Assembly (NCBI GenBank): GCA_963822765.1
Contig: CAWGJL010000012.1
Coordinates: 62,001-126,000 of the forward strand
Origin: Palsa-504 sp963822765
GTDB lineage: Bacteria > Actinomycetota > Actinomycetes > Streptosporangiales > Streptosporangiaceae
Length of the DNA: 64,000 nucleotides
Direction: 5' to 3'
Shown piece after piece: positions 24,671 to 34,797 of this stretch. The translations under genes were made by a program, and so were the position numbers. Position 1 is the stretch's first letter. The number at the start of each line of letters is the position of its first letter. The notes under the pieces were generated by a model. It was not told the DNA's origin. It did not search any database and saw nothing but the letters and a program-made list of their open reading frames with translations.

Positions 24671-25453
24671 ATGGAAACCAGTCCGGACCCGTGGATCGGC
24701 GCGCTGCGGCACTCCCATGACCGGTTGCAAGCCCTGGTCAAGCCGCTCGGTCAAGACCAGCTCGAGCAGCGGTCATACGCCAGCGAGTGGTCGATCGCCC
24801 AGGTGCTCTCCCACCTTGGCTCCGGAGCCGAGATCTTCGGCCTGTTCCTGGACGCGGGACTGGCCGGGCAGGACCCGCCCGGGCGCGAGGCGTTCGGCCC
24901 GATCTGGAGCACCTGGAACGCCAAGGACCCGCAGGCCCAGGCCGCGGACGGCCTGCGGGCCGACGAGGCGACCGTGGAGCGGTTCGAGACCATCGACCCC
25001 GATCAGAAGGCGCAGCTGCGGTTGCAGGTGTTCGGGATGGACATGGACACGACCGGGTTGGCCCGGATGCGTGTCAGCGAGCACGCCCTCCACACCTGGG
25101 ACGTCGCGGTCGCCCTCGACCCGTCGGCGACGGTCGCGCCGGACGCCGTGGGCCTGCTCATCGACACCGTCGGCCAGCTCGCGGCCCGGTCGGCCGCACC
25201 GGACGGAAAGCAACGGCGGCTGCGGGTGTCGACCACCGACCCCGAACGGCACTTCATCCTGGAGACCGGCGACGCGGTCAGCCTGACCGAATCCGACGGT
25301 CCCGGCGGCTCGGACGGCCTGCCCGAGCTGCGCCTGCCCGCCGAAGCCCTGGTCCGCCTGGTCTACGGTCGCCTCGGCCCGCACCACACTCCCCCGGTCG
25401 ACGCCGACGGCGTTGACCTCGACGACCTCCGCCCGCTGTTCCCGGGCTTCTAA
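24671..25453 (+). CDS. Maleylpyruvate isomerase family mycothiol-dependent protein
   Basis: A 260-residue protein of the mycothiol-dependent DinB-like family that includes maleylpyruvate isomerase. The N-terminal helix bundle has the YASEWSIAQVLSHLGSGAEI motif, whose histidine takes part in metal binding. The middle carries ARMRVSEHALHTWDVAVAL, the second conserved histidine region, and a C-terminal sterol-carrier-like domain ends in LVRLVYGRL. ATG 24671 follows GGAG at eight bases. Membership of this family implies a mycothiol-producing actinomycete. Divergent from the TetR gene, which is its likely regulator. The substrate is unknown. Confidence 0.85.
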   Translation: METSPDPWIGALRHSHDRLQALVKPLGQDQLEQRSYASEWSIAQVLSHLGSGAEIFGLFLDAGLAGQDPPGREAFGPIWSTWNAKDPQAQAADGLRADEATVERFETIDPDQKAQLRLQVFGMDMDTTGLARMRVSEHALHTWDVAVALDPSATVAPDAVGLLIDTVGQLAARSAAPDGKQRRLRVSTTDPERHFILETGDAVSLTESDGPGGSDGLPELRLPAEALVRLVYGRLGPHHTPPVDADGVDLDDLRPLFPGF

Positions 25454-25690
25454 CCCCCGCCGCCCAGGCCGATGTGGCACCCTGACGCCTCTTGCGGGAA
25501 GGTTGGCGCGCCCGTCAGTGCTGGCTGGGCCCGTGACGTTTGCGTGTGGCGCCGTCCGGGTCTGGTGTGGCAGACCGCGGCGCGGGTGGGGCCGACGTGC
25601 CCCGTGTGACTGAAGCCGACGGTCGCCGCGTCCCGGCCGGGAGGAGCCGGGAGGATCCAGGCAGCGGGGAGCGCCCGGTGCACCATAGGC

Positions 25691-26290
25691 CCCTGCGCGG
25701 CCTGGCCGCCGATTCGGCCTACACCGCCGGCCTGTTCAACCAGATCGACGGCCCGGTGCTGCTCCTCGGGCATTCCTACGCTGGCGCGGTCATCACCAAC
25801 GCCGCGACCAGCACCCCGAACGTCGTCGGCCTGGTCTACATCGCCGCCTTTGCCACCGGGGAGGGCGAAAACCTGAACGATGTCGAAAGCGGCTCCAAGG
25901 ACAGCATCCTGGGCGCGGCCCTGGTGCAGTACAAGTATCCTGCCGGACCGGACGGGGAGACTGCGGTTGAGCTCACGGTCAACCCCCGCGCTGTTCCGCG
26001 AGGCCTTCGCAGCCGACCTGCCCGCGGAGATCGTCGCGCTGATGGCCGCCACCCAGCGCCCCACCGCGGTGACGGCGTTCAGCGAAGCGTCCAGGCCGCC
26101 GGCCTGGAAGAAGCTGCCGTGCTGGACGGTGGTCGTCACCGGCGACAAGGCCGCCGGCGCCGACGTCCTCCGGTCTGAGGCTCAGCGGGCGGGCGCCGAC
26201 ATCACCGAGGTCGAGGGCTCGCACGTGATCATGATCTCCCAGCCGCAGGCGGTCACCGACGTCATCGTTACCGGCGGCCCGGGCCGTCGC
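25691..26290 (+). pseudogene. Alpha/beta hydrolase remnant, 5'-truncated and frameshifted
   Basis: The sequence reads PLRGLAADSAYTAGLFNQID, then GPVLLLGHSYAGAVITNAAT with the nucleophile-elbow serine, and on to about 25980. There a run of five C (25983-25987) breaks the frame; dropping one C restores PALFREAFAADLPAEIVAL, then WKKLPCWTVVVTGDKAAGAD and EVEGSHVIMISQPQAVTDVI, with the catalytic histidine. The first 45 or so residues, including the oxyanion HGAFAD motif, are absent. There is no stop after VTDVI: the frame runs on into the next hydrolase. The combination of missing start, frameshift and missing stop marks a decaying gene. Confidence 0.65.
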
Positions 26291-26353
26291 CGGCTCACAC
26301 CGGTAGACGACGATGAACACCGCACCCACAATGAGCAAGAAGGCGATACGAAC

Positions 26354-27238
26354 ATGAGCACGCCGTTCGGCGCGCTGAAGCAGGTCGACGCGGGCCCGCT
26401 GAGCGTCGGCTACGCCGAAGGCGGCCCGGCTGATGGCCCGGCCGTCTTGCTGTTGCACGGATGGCCCTACGACATTCACAGCTCTGCCGATGTCACCCCG
26501 TTGCTGGCATCGGCGGGCTACCGGGTCATTGTCCCGTTCGTCCGCGGCTACGGGACCACCCGGTTCCTGTCGGACGACACGCCCCGCAACGGCCAGCAGG
26601 CGGCCCTGGCCGCGGATGTCGTCGCGCTGATGGACGCGCTCGCTACCGAGCAGGCCATCCTGGCCGGCTTCGACTGGGGCGGGCGATCCGCTGACATCGT
26701 TGCGGCGCTGTGGCCGGATCGGTGCAAGGCCCTGGTCTCCGTGAGCGGGTACCTCATCGGCATCCAGGCCGCCACCGAGGCGCCGCTACCGCCACGGGCG
26801 GAACTCGCCTGGTGGTATCAGTACTACTTCGCCACCGAGCGCGGCCGGGCCGGCGACGACAAGTACCGGCGCGATTTCAGCAAGCTCATCTGGCAGCTCG
26901 CCTCACCGAAGTGGACTTTTGACGACGCCACGTTCGCGCGCAGCGCGGCTGCCTCCGACAACCCCGATCACGTCACCGTCGTCATTCACAATTACCGCTG
27001 GCGGCTCAGCCTGGCCGCGGGCAAGCCGCAGTACGACGACCTGGAGCGGCAGCTGGCCAGCTTCCCGGCCATCGCCGTGCCCACCATCACCCTTGAGGGC
27101 GATGCCAACGGCGCGCCGCACTCGGACGCCAGCGCCTATGCCGGCACGTTCTCAGGCAAGTATGAGCACCGGGTGATCGGGGGTGGCGTCGGGCACAACC
27201 TGCCCCAGGAAGCCCCGCAGGCCTTCGCCCAGCCGTAG
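26354..27238 (+). CDS. Alpha/beta hydrolase (epoxide hydrolase/haloalkane dehalogenase-like)
   Basis: A hydrolase of 294 residues with the LLLHGWPYDIHS oxyanion motif (about residues 33-44) and the nucleophile elbow GFDWGGR, whose aspartate is typical of epoxide hydrolases and dehalogenases rather than esterases. The cap region follows, and GGGVGHNLPQEAP holds the catalytic histidine. The frame ends with AFAQP; adding one G near 27232 would extend it to AQAVADVDGY and a stop at 27256-27258, the more usual ending, so a one-base loss is suspected. The upstream hydrolase remnant is open into this gene in the same frame, so a fused product starting further upstream is conceivable. Confidence 0.8.
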   Translation: MSTPFGALKQVDAGPLSVGYAEGGPADGPAVLLLHGWPYDIHSSADVTPLLASAGYRVIVPFVRGYGTTRFLSDDTPRNGQQAALAADVVALMDALATEQAILAGFDWGGRSADIVAALWPDRCKALVSVSGYLIGIQAATEAPLPPRAELAWWYQYYFATERGRAGDDKYRRDFSKLIWQLASPKWTFDDATFARSAAASDNPDHVTVVIHNYRWRLSLAAGKPQYDDLERQLASFPAIAVPTITLEGDANGAPHSDASAYAGTFSGKYEHRVIGGGVGHNLPQEAPQAFAQP

Positions 27239-27258
27239 CCGACGTCGACGGCTACTGA

Positions 27259-27615
27259 CCGATGACGATCACACGGAAGCAATGAGAATGGCTAGGGGTG
27301 TTGGTCCGATCCGTCCGTCCAGCCGGCCCGGTCCGGTCCGCGGCCGGCGCCCGCGAGGCCGGTCCGGTCCACATCACCCGGGCCCCGGAGATGACCAGCG
27401 CTGCGTTGTTCAGGTGGCGTAGGTCCCGTCGTCCCCGTCGCTGGTGATCAGCTCCCGATACCGGTGATTGGCGTGCCTCGGCGTCGGCACGGCTCAAGTC
27501 TGCCCACTCACTGCTCATCCCGATCCCGCCCTCCGACGTGTTTGCACCCCAGCCGGGTGAGCGGAGGATCGTGGATAGAGGCCGCAGGCAACCGATCACG
27601 GGGGCGCGGAGTGTA
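27259..27615. other. 357-base gap without a supported gene
   Basis: Nothing secure is coded here. On the minus strand a stretch ending at a TGA at 27410-27412 reads HRYRELITSDGDDGTYAT, which looks like the tail of a real protein but has no identifiable start or family. The plus strand near 27590-27615 contains the GGAG-like ribosome site and probably the promoter of the sigma factor gene. The GGTCCGGTCC repeats around 27330-27370 are simple GC-rich sequence. Confidence 0.3.
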
Positions 27616-28170
27616 ATGGGCATGAGACCAAGCGCCGACCGGTACGGCCCGGACGATACGGCAGATCGCCCGGCGTCATCGGCGGGATCTGGCTTCGCCG
27701 AGGCGTACCGGGTGCACCGTCCCGGACTGGTCAAGCTGGCCGCGTTTGTTGTCGGTGACCTGGCCACCGGGGAAGACGTCGTCCAGGACGTTTTCACCCG
27801 GCTGCACCAGCGCTGGGACATGCTCGCCGATCCGGGCGATCCGCTCCCTTACCTGCGGACTGCGGTGGTCAACGGCTGCCGCTCGGCGATCAGGCGGCGC
27901 AGCCGAGCCCAGCGGCACGCCGGCCATGACTCACCGAGCCCGCCGCTGTCCGCCGAGGAGTCGATGCTGCTGTCCGAGGACCGGCAGCAGGTACTGGCCG
28001 CGCTGGCCGCGCTCTCCCGCCGACGGCGGGAGGTGCTGGTGCTCAGGTTCTACGTCGGGTTGTCAGAGGCGGAGATAGCTTCCACGCTCGGCATCAGCGC
28101 CGGGACCGTCAAGTCCACCGCGGCCCGCGGGCTCGCGGCCCTCGCTCGCGCACTGAGGGAGACCCGATGA
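27616..28170 (+). CDS. SigE-family ECF RNA polymerase sigma factor
   Basis: A 184-residue extracytoplasmic-function sigma factor of the actinobacterial SigE-like (SigM/ECF41-neighbour) type. Region 2 is visible as HRPGLVKLAAFVVGDLATGE followed by DVVQDVFTRLHQRW (-10 recognition). Region 4 is REVLVLRFYVGLSEAEIAST, then LGISAGTVKSTAARGLAAL, the -35 helix-turn-helix. ATG 27616 or 27622 follows a GGAG-like site; the open frame extends further upstream but lacks family similarity. The next gene starts within its stop codon (ATGA), the normal arrangement of a sigma factor with its membrane partner. Confidence 0.92.
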   Translation: MGMRPSADRYGPDDTADRPASSAGSGFAEAYRVHRPGLVKLAAFVVGDLATGEDVVQDVFTRLHQRWDMLADPGDPLPYLRTAVVNGCRSAIRRRSRAQRHAGHDSPSPPLSAEESMLLSEDRQQVLAALAALSRRRREVLVLRFYVGLSEAEIASTLGISAGTVKSTAARGLAALARALRETR

Positions 28171-29528
28171 TTCCGCCGGAAGAGATGACCGCGACCGCGG
28201 ACCGGCTGACCGACGCGCTCGCCGCCGCGGCCGCGATCATGCCCCCGGATGAGACCCACGCCCTCAGCAGCCCGGTACCTGGACGACCCGCGTCGCCGGC
28301 GTCGGGACCGGGCCGGCGTCGGCCGGGCCGCCTGCGCGCCTGGCTGGTTCCCGCCGGCGCCGCGGCCAGCGTCGCCGCCATCATCCTGGCCGCCGTGACC
28401 CTAGCCGGTCACCCGGGGACGGTCCCGGCTCCGAGGACGGGCCCGGGTCAGGCCCCGGCCAGCACCGGGCCCGGCATCACCTCGCTGGCCAGGGTGCCAT
28501 CCGATCCGGGAACGCGGACGCCGCCGCCGGGTTTCTACGCGGTCATCGTGAGCATGGGGATCACCCGAGACGGTCGCGAGCTGATGGCAGCGCAGGTCCG
28601 CCGGACGAGCAACGGCCAGCTCACCGGGACTATGCCCGCGCCCGCGGGCTGGATCCTGGGGCGGAGCATCTCGGTCACCGCTGATCACCGCACCGTCACC
28701 GTCGCGGCCGAGACACCCACGGTATGCCCGTCTTCGACCACGACCCGGACGCGTTTCTACCAGTTCAACGTGACGAGTTCCGGGCATATCACCGGCCTGC
28801 GCGCGGTGGGCAAAACCGTCACCGGCGAGCCGGTCACCGAGTTCGCCGCGTCACCGGATGGCACCGAGGTCGCATACGCGGAGCAGGGCTGCCTCGAACC
28901 GGACTCGGTGGCCTCGCACGCGGGCGCCATCCACGTCATGAACGTGACCAGCGGTGCCGTCCGCAGCTGGCACAACACCGTGTCCGCCGCGACCCCGGCC
29001 CGGGTCACGACCCAGATCGAGGCGTTGTCCTGGACGCGCGACAGCCGCACCCTAGTCGCCGAGTATCTGTGGCAGCTGCCGGAAGGATCTCTTGACCTGG
29101 CTGTCCTTAGCCTGGACGCGACCAGCTCGGGCGGTTCACTGCAAGCCCACGGCCACCTGCTGTTCAGCCAGAGCGCCCGCTGCGCCGTCTGCGTGTACAC
29201 CGCGGTCATCAGCTCCGACGGATCCACCGTGACCGCGGTAGCGGCGAGTTCTGTGCCGCCGCTCCCGAGCCACCCCGGGATGCCCAGGTACCGCCTGTGG
29301 GTGCTGCGGCTCTCCTTGGCCACAGGACAGCCCAGCGGTTTCTTGTACCGCTCGGCCCCCTCAAACGGCCCATACAACGAGGGGGGACTTGTGCCGATGC
29401 TTGCCGTCGACGGCCAGGCACACCACTGGATCCTCTGGAACGACCCAGAGCAGTTCGGCTGGATCTCCGACGGCAAGCTAATTTCGCTCCCGCATTCTCC
29501 GCCGGGGGTGCTGGCGATTGACTGGTGA
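28167..29528 (+). CDS. Membrane-anchored beta-propeller protein, likely anti-sigma partner
   Basis: A 453-residue protein overlapping the sigma factor by four bases. A 70-residue cytoplasmic N-terminus is followed by one hydrophobic helix (AWLVPAGAAASVAAIILAAV, about residues 52-75) and a Pro/Gly linker. A long extracytoplasmic part resembles a TolB/WD40-like propeller, with repeated FAASPDGTEVAYAEQG and IEALSWTRDSRTLVAEYLW strands. No HxxxCxxC zinc anti-sigma motif is seen in the short cytoplasmic segment. The overlap and topology suggest that it restrains the sigma factor and senses an outside signal, but this is inference. Confidence 0.7.
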   Translation: MIPPEEMTATADRLTDALAAAAAIMPPDETHALSSPVPGRPASPASGPGRRRPGRLRAWLVPAGAAASVAAIILAAVTLAGHPGTVPAPRTGPGQAPASTGPGITSLARVPSDPGTRTPPPGFYAVIVSMGITRDGRELMAAQVRRTSNGQLTGTMPAPAGWILGRSISVTADHRTVTVAAETPTVCPSSTTTRTRFYQFNVTSSGHITGLRAVGKTVTGEPVTEFAASPDGTEVAYAEQGCLEPDSVASHAGAIHVMNVTSGAVRSWHNTVSAATPARVTTQIEALSWTRDSRTLVAEYLWQLPEGSLDLAVLSLDATSSGGSLQAHGHLLFSQSARCAVCVYTAVISSDGSTVTAVAASSVPPLPSHPGMPRYRLWVLRLSLATGQPSGFLYRSAPSNGPYNEGGLVPMLAVDGQAHHWILWNDPEQFGWISDGKLISLPHSPPGVLAIDW

Positions 29529-29699
29529 CCTCGGTGCAGGCAAACCTGTCCCTGAGAGCATCGCCGGTTCTGCGGCGGCAGACGGCAGACTGGGCTGGCC
29601 GGGCCGTTGCGGGAATCCAGTGTGGCGCTAGTCAGCTCGTGGTGCACGGAAGGTCCCGGGCCCGCGATCGGCCGGGATATCTCTGGCGGGCCCAGAGGG

Positions 29700-30230
29700 T
29701 TATCGGGTGCGTGACCGCCTGCGTTGCCGGCGGTCACGAGCGCGCTGGCTCAGCGTGGTCTTCGCGTTGAACGCGGTCAGCATGGCCTGGTCGGCGCGGG
29801 ACCCGACGGCTGGCAGCAGGCCGATCTGGCGGGCGAAGGTGGCCCCGTCGTAGTAGATGGTGTTGTGCTGGACGAGCCCGTCCGCGATCTCCATCACGTC
29901 GACTCCGCGGATTTCGACCCGGCGCCCGGTCGGTGCGATGCCCTGGAACGGGCCGCCGGTGAAGGTACCCGCCGCGTGCCACTGGACGGCCGCCGTGGTG
30001 TCGTCGGCCACGATCCTGTCGATGGTCATGGTGAAGTCGGGGAAGGCGGCGAACAGCTCGCGGAAGAAAGCCCGGACCGCGTCGTGCCCGCGGATCTCGC
30101 CGACCGCGACGAAGTCGTCGACATATCCTGGCGCCCCGGTGGCCACGATGCCGTCGGGGTCTTTCCTGCTGACGGCGTCGAAGGCCGCGCGGGCCACGTC
30201 AGCCGGAGCACGTGTGGCAGCGGAGCTCAT
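29700..30230 (-). CDS. SnoaL-like ester cyclase/NTF2-fold protein
   Basis: A 176-residue cytoplasmic protein of the SnoaL-like polyketide-cyclase superfamily (NTF2 fold). Typical parts are GHDAVRAFFRELFAAFPDFT, WHAAGTFTGGPFQGIAPTGR and the GVDVMEIADGLVQHNTIYYD strand, with the DGLVxHNxIYYD ending common to stand-alone members. The tail is very basic (RDRRQRRRSRTR). ATG 30230 follows GGGGGAG. Members act on small acidic or cyclic substrates, but most, like this one, have no assigned reaction and lie outside biosynthetic clusters. Confidence 0.8.
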   Translation of the reverse strand: MSSAATRAPADVARAAFDAVSRKDPDGIVATGAPGYVDDFVAVGEIRGHDAVRAFFRELFAAFPDFTMTIDRIVADDTTAAVQWHAAGTFTGGPFQGIAPTGRRVEIRGVDVMEIADGLVQHNTIYYDGATFARQIGLLPAVGSRADQAMLTAFNAKTTLSQRARDRRQRRRSRTR

Positions 30231-30330
30231 AGCTCCCCCTTCCATACCGGCCGGGCCCGCTCGCGGAGCCCGCTCCCGACCATCATCCCTGTCTAGATCG
30301 TGACTGCGGAAGCCCACCCCCGGCTACGGT

Positions 30331-31095
30331 CTAGGTGAGCGGGAGAGTTCCGATCAGGACCGTGGCGCTTAGGTCGGCTGAGGTTGCTATCTGCGGGGAC
30401 AGGCCGCTGGCCTGAAAGGCGGCCGCGGCCGCCGGGGCCTGGCGCTCGCTGGTCTCGATCAGCAGGTGACCGCCGGGGGCCAGCCAGTCGGGTGCCCCGG
30501 AGGCCACGCGACGCAACACGTCCAGCCCGTCCGGTCCGCCGTCCAGAGCGACCTGCGCCTCGTGGACCCGAGCCTCGGGCGGGAGGAACTCGATCTCGTC
30601 GGTGGGCACGTAGGGAACGTTAGCGGCCACGATCCCGACCTGGCCTCGCAGCCGGGTGGGCAGCGGCTGGTACAGGTCGCCTTCATAGACGTGGCCGGGG
30701 ACGTTGCGCCGGGCGCAGCGCACGGCGGCCGGGTCGATGTCGACGGCATGCACCTCGGCGTGGTCCACGGTCGCAGCCAGGGCAGCGCCGATCGCGCCCG
30801 CGCCGCAGCACAGGTCGACGATTATGTCACCGGGCCGGGCGAGCGCCACGGCTTGCTGGACGAGGAACTCGGTGCGGCGGCGCGGGACGAAGACGCCGGG
30901 ATCCACGGCGATGCGCAGGCCGAAGAACTCGGCCCAGCCGAGGACCTGCTCGAGCGGCAGGCCGGCCGCCCGCCGCTCTACCATCGCGTCGAGTTCCTCC
31001 GGGCTACAGGCCGTGGCTATGAGCAGCCGGGCCTCGTCCTCGGCGAAGACGCAGCCCGCAGCCCGGAGCCGGGCCACGATCGGGGGTTCAGCCAC
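30331..31095 (-). CDS. PrmC-related protein-glutamine methyltransferase of unknown substrate
   Basis: A 254-residue class I SAM methyltransferase related to HemK/PrmC. The N-terminal helical domain carries the GLPLEQVLGWAEFFGLRIAV and VFVPRRRTEFLV blocks. The SAM motif is VDLCCGAGAIGAALA. The catalytic NPPY of true PrmC is replaced by NVPYVP, as in the actinobacterial subfamily described as PrmC-related with unknown specificity. It overlaps the DHFR-like gene by eight bases and is transcribed with it. It is not the prmC that modifies release factors, which normally lies beside prfA. Confidence 0.82.
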   Translation of the reverse strand: MAEPPIVARLRAAGCVFAEDEARLLIATACSPEELDAMVERRAAGLPLEQVLGWAEFFGLRIAVDPGVFVPRRRTEFLVQQAVALARPGDIIVDLCCGAGAIGAALAATVDHAEVHAVDIDPAAVRCARRNVPGHVYEGDLYQPLPTRLRGQVGIVAANVPYVPTDEIEFLPPEARVHEAQVALDGGPDGLDVLRRVASGAPDWLAPGGHLLIETSERQAPAAAAAFQASGLSPQIATSADLSATVLIGTLPLT

Positions 31096-31657
31096 GCTGC
31101 ACGCGACGGTTGCGAAGGTAGACGACCCGGGAGCCGAACGTCCGGGTCTCGAGCAGTTCGAGCTCGATCGCGCGCTCCAGCGGGGGGAAGTACGGCGTAC
31201 CGCGGCCCAGCACGACCGGGATGACGAACAGCCGGTACTCGTCGATGAGGTCCAGCTTGATCAACGTGGAGGCCAGGCCTGCGCCGCCCACCGATATCAC
31301 GCCCTCCCCCGGCGTTTCCCGGAGCCTGGCCACCTCGGCGGCCACGTCGCCGGAGGCCAGCCGGGCGTTGCCCTGGACCTGCTCGAGCGTGGTGGAGAAC
31401 ACGACCTTCGGGATGGCTTTCCAGATCCGGGCGAACTCCAGCAGGTCCGCGCCGGACATGGTCGTCTCGGCGGTCTCCCAGACCAGCATGTCCTCGTACA
31501 GCCGCCGCCCCATCAATTCCACGCCGATCCCGGGGGTCTGCTGGACGTGGAACGCAAACAGCTCCTGGTCGGGATCGGTCCAGGAGATGTCGCCGCCGGG
31601 GCCCGCGATGAAGCCGTCCAGCGACACGCTCATGGAGTAGATCACCGTGCGCATCAT
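31088..31657 (-). CDS. Dihydrofolate reductase family protein (RibD C-terminal type)
   Basis: A 189-residue NADPH-dependent reductase of the RibD C-terminal/DHFR-like superfamily. It starts YSMSVSLDGFIAGPGGDISW, the family signature, and continues with MGRRLYEDM and KVVFSTTLEQ. Near the C-terminus are ISVGGAGLASTLIKLDLIDE and RLFVIPVVLGRGTPYFP. It lacks the deaminase half of RibD and is a stand-alone member; such proteins are abundant in actinomycetes and rarely have known substrates. GGGGAGACC precedes the ATG. It is coupled to the methyltransferase downstream. Confidence 0.85.
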   Translation of the reverse strand: MMRTVIYSMSVSLDGFIAGPGGDISWTDPDQELFAFHVQQTPGIGVELMGRRLYEDMLVWETAETTMSGADLLEFARIWKAIPKVVFSTTLEQVQGNARLASGDVAAEVARLRETPGEGVISVGGAGLASTLIKLDLIDEYRLFVIPVVLGRGTPYFPPLERAIELELLETRTFGSRVVYLRNRRVQRG

Positions 31658-31683
31658 GGTCTCCCCGTGGTCAGACTTAAGTC

Positions 31684-31881
31684 ATGTTCGAACAGATCCG
31701 GCCGTCCCGGCCGGGCGACGGCGAGGGCATGGCCCGCGTATGGCTCACCGCCGGAGCCTATTACGCCGACCTCGATCCAGCGCATTTCCAGCGTGGACGC
31801 TCTGATGGTCGACCAGGCGGTGTGGCGCCAAGGGACGGGCGGGTACCAGCGGCGTTCGATCCTGTTCCAGAAGCCGCTGAC

Positions 31882-31885
<4 letters not shown>
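31684..31885 (+). pseudogene. GNAT acetyltransferase remnant with internal deletion
   Basis: The first 36 codons read IRPSRPGDGEGMARVWLTAG and AYYADLDPAHFQ, a typical beginning of one GNAT acetyltransferase branch. From about 31793 the other frame carries WRQGTGGYQRRSILFQKPLT, a GNAT-like C-terminus, ending at the stop at 31885. The central acetyl-CoA-binding region (about 100 residues) is missing and the two halves are out of frame. The stop shares a CTAG with the aconitase stop on the other strand. Confidence 0.5.
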
Positions 31886-34593
<2,708 letters not shown>

Positions 34594-34638
34594 CGTCCCT
34601 CAGCCTCCTCGCTCGTTCCCGTGCGTCCAACTTACAGT

Positions 34639-34695
34639 ATCTCGATATCAAGCTACTTGTGGAGGGTTGCTCAAAAAAATCTCGATATCAAGCTA
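34639..34695. promoter_or_regulatory. 17-bp direct repeat upstream of aconitase
   Basis: The identical sequence ATCTCGATATCAAGCTA occurs at 34639-34655 and 34679-34695, exactly 40 bases apart. Each copy holds a near-palindrome CT(C)GATATC(A)AG around GATATC, one mismatched pair from perfect. They lie 46 and 86 bases upstream of the acnA start, with an A-tract (34673-34679) between. The arrangement fits two phased sites for one dimeric regulator of aconitase; the nearby divergent LLM gene may share it. Confidence 0.6.
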
Positions 34696-34797
34696 GTTTG
34701 CCTGATGAGGCGCCGACGGCAGGGCGCGCCGCCGAGGCTCCGGCCGCGGCTCGTTAGGATAGCGCTCGGAATGTCGTCATCTGGTTAAACGCGGGAA

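Noticed and set aside
30331..31095. True prmC release-factor methyltransferase
   Set aside because: The catalytic NPPY is NVPY and there is no prfA beside it; the PrmC-related subfamily fits better.
34639..34695. Phage attachment site (att direct repeat)
   Set aside because: The copies are only 40 bases apart, near-palindromic and in a promoter region, with no integrase or tRNA nearby.
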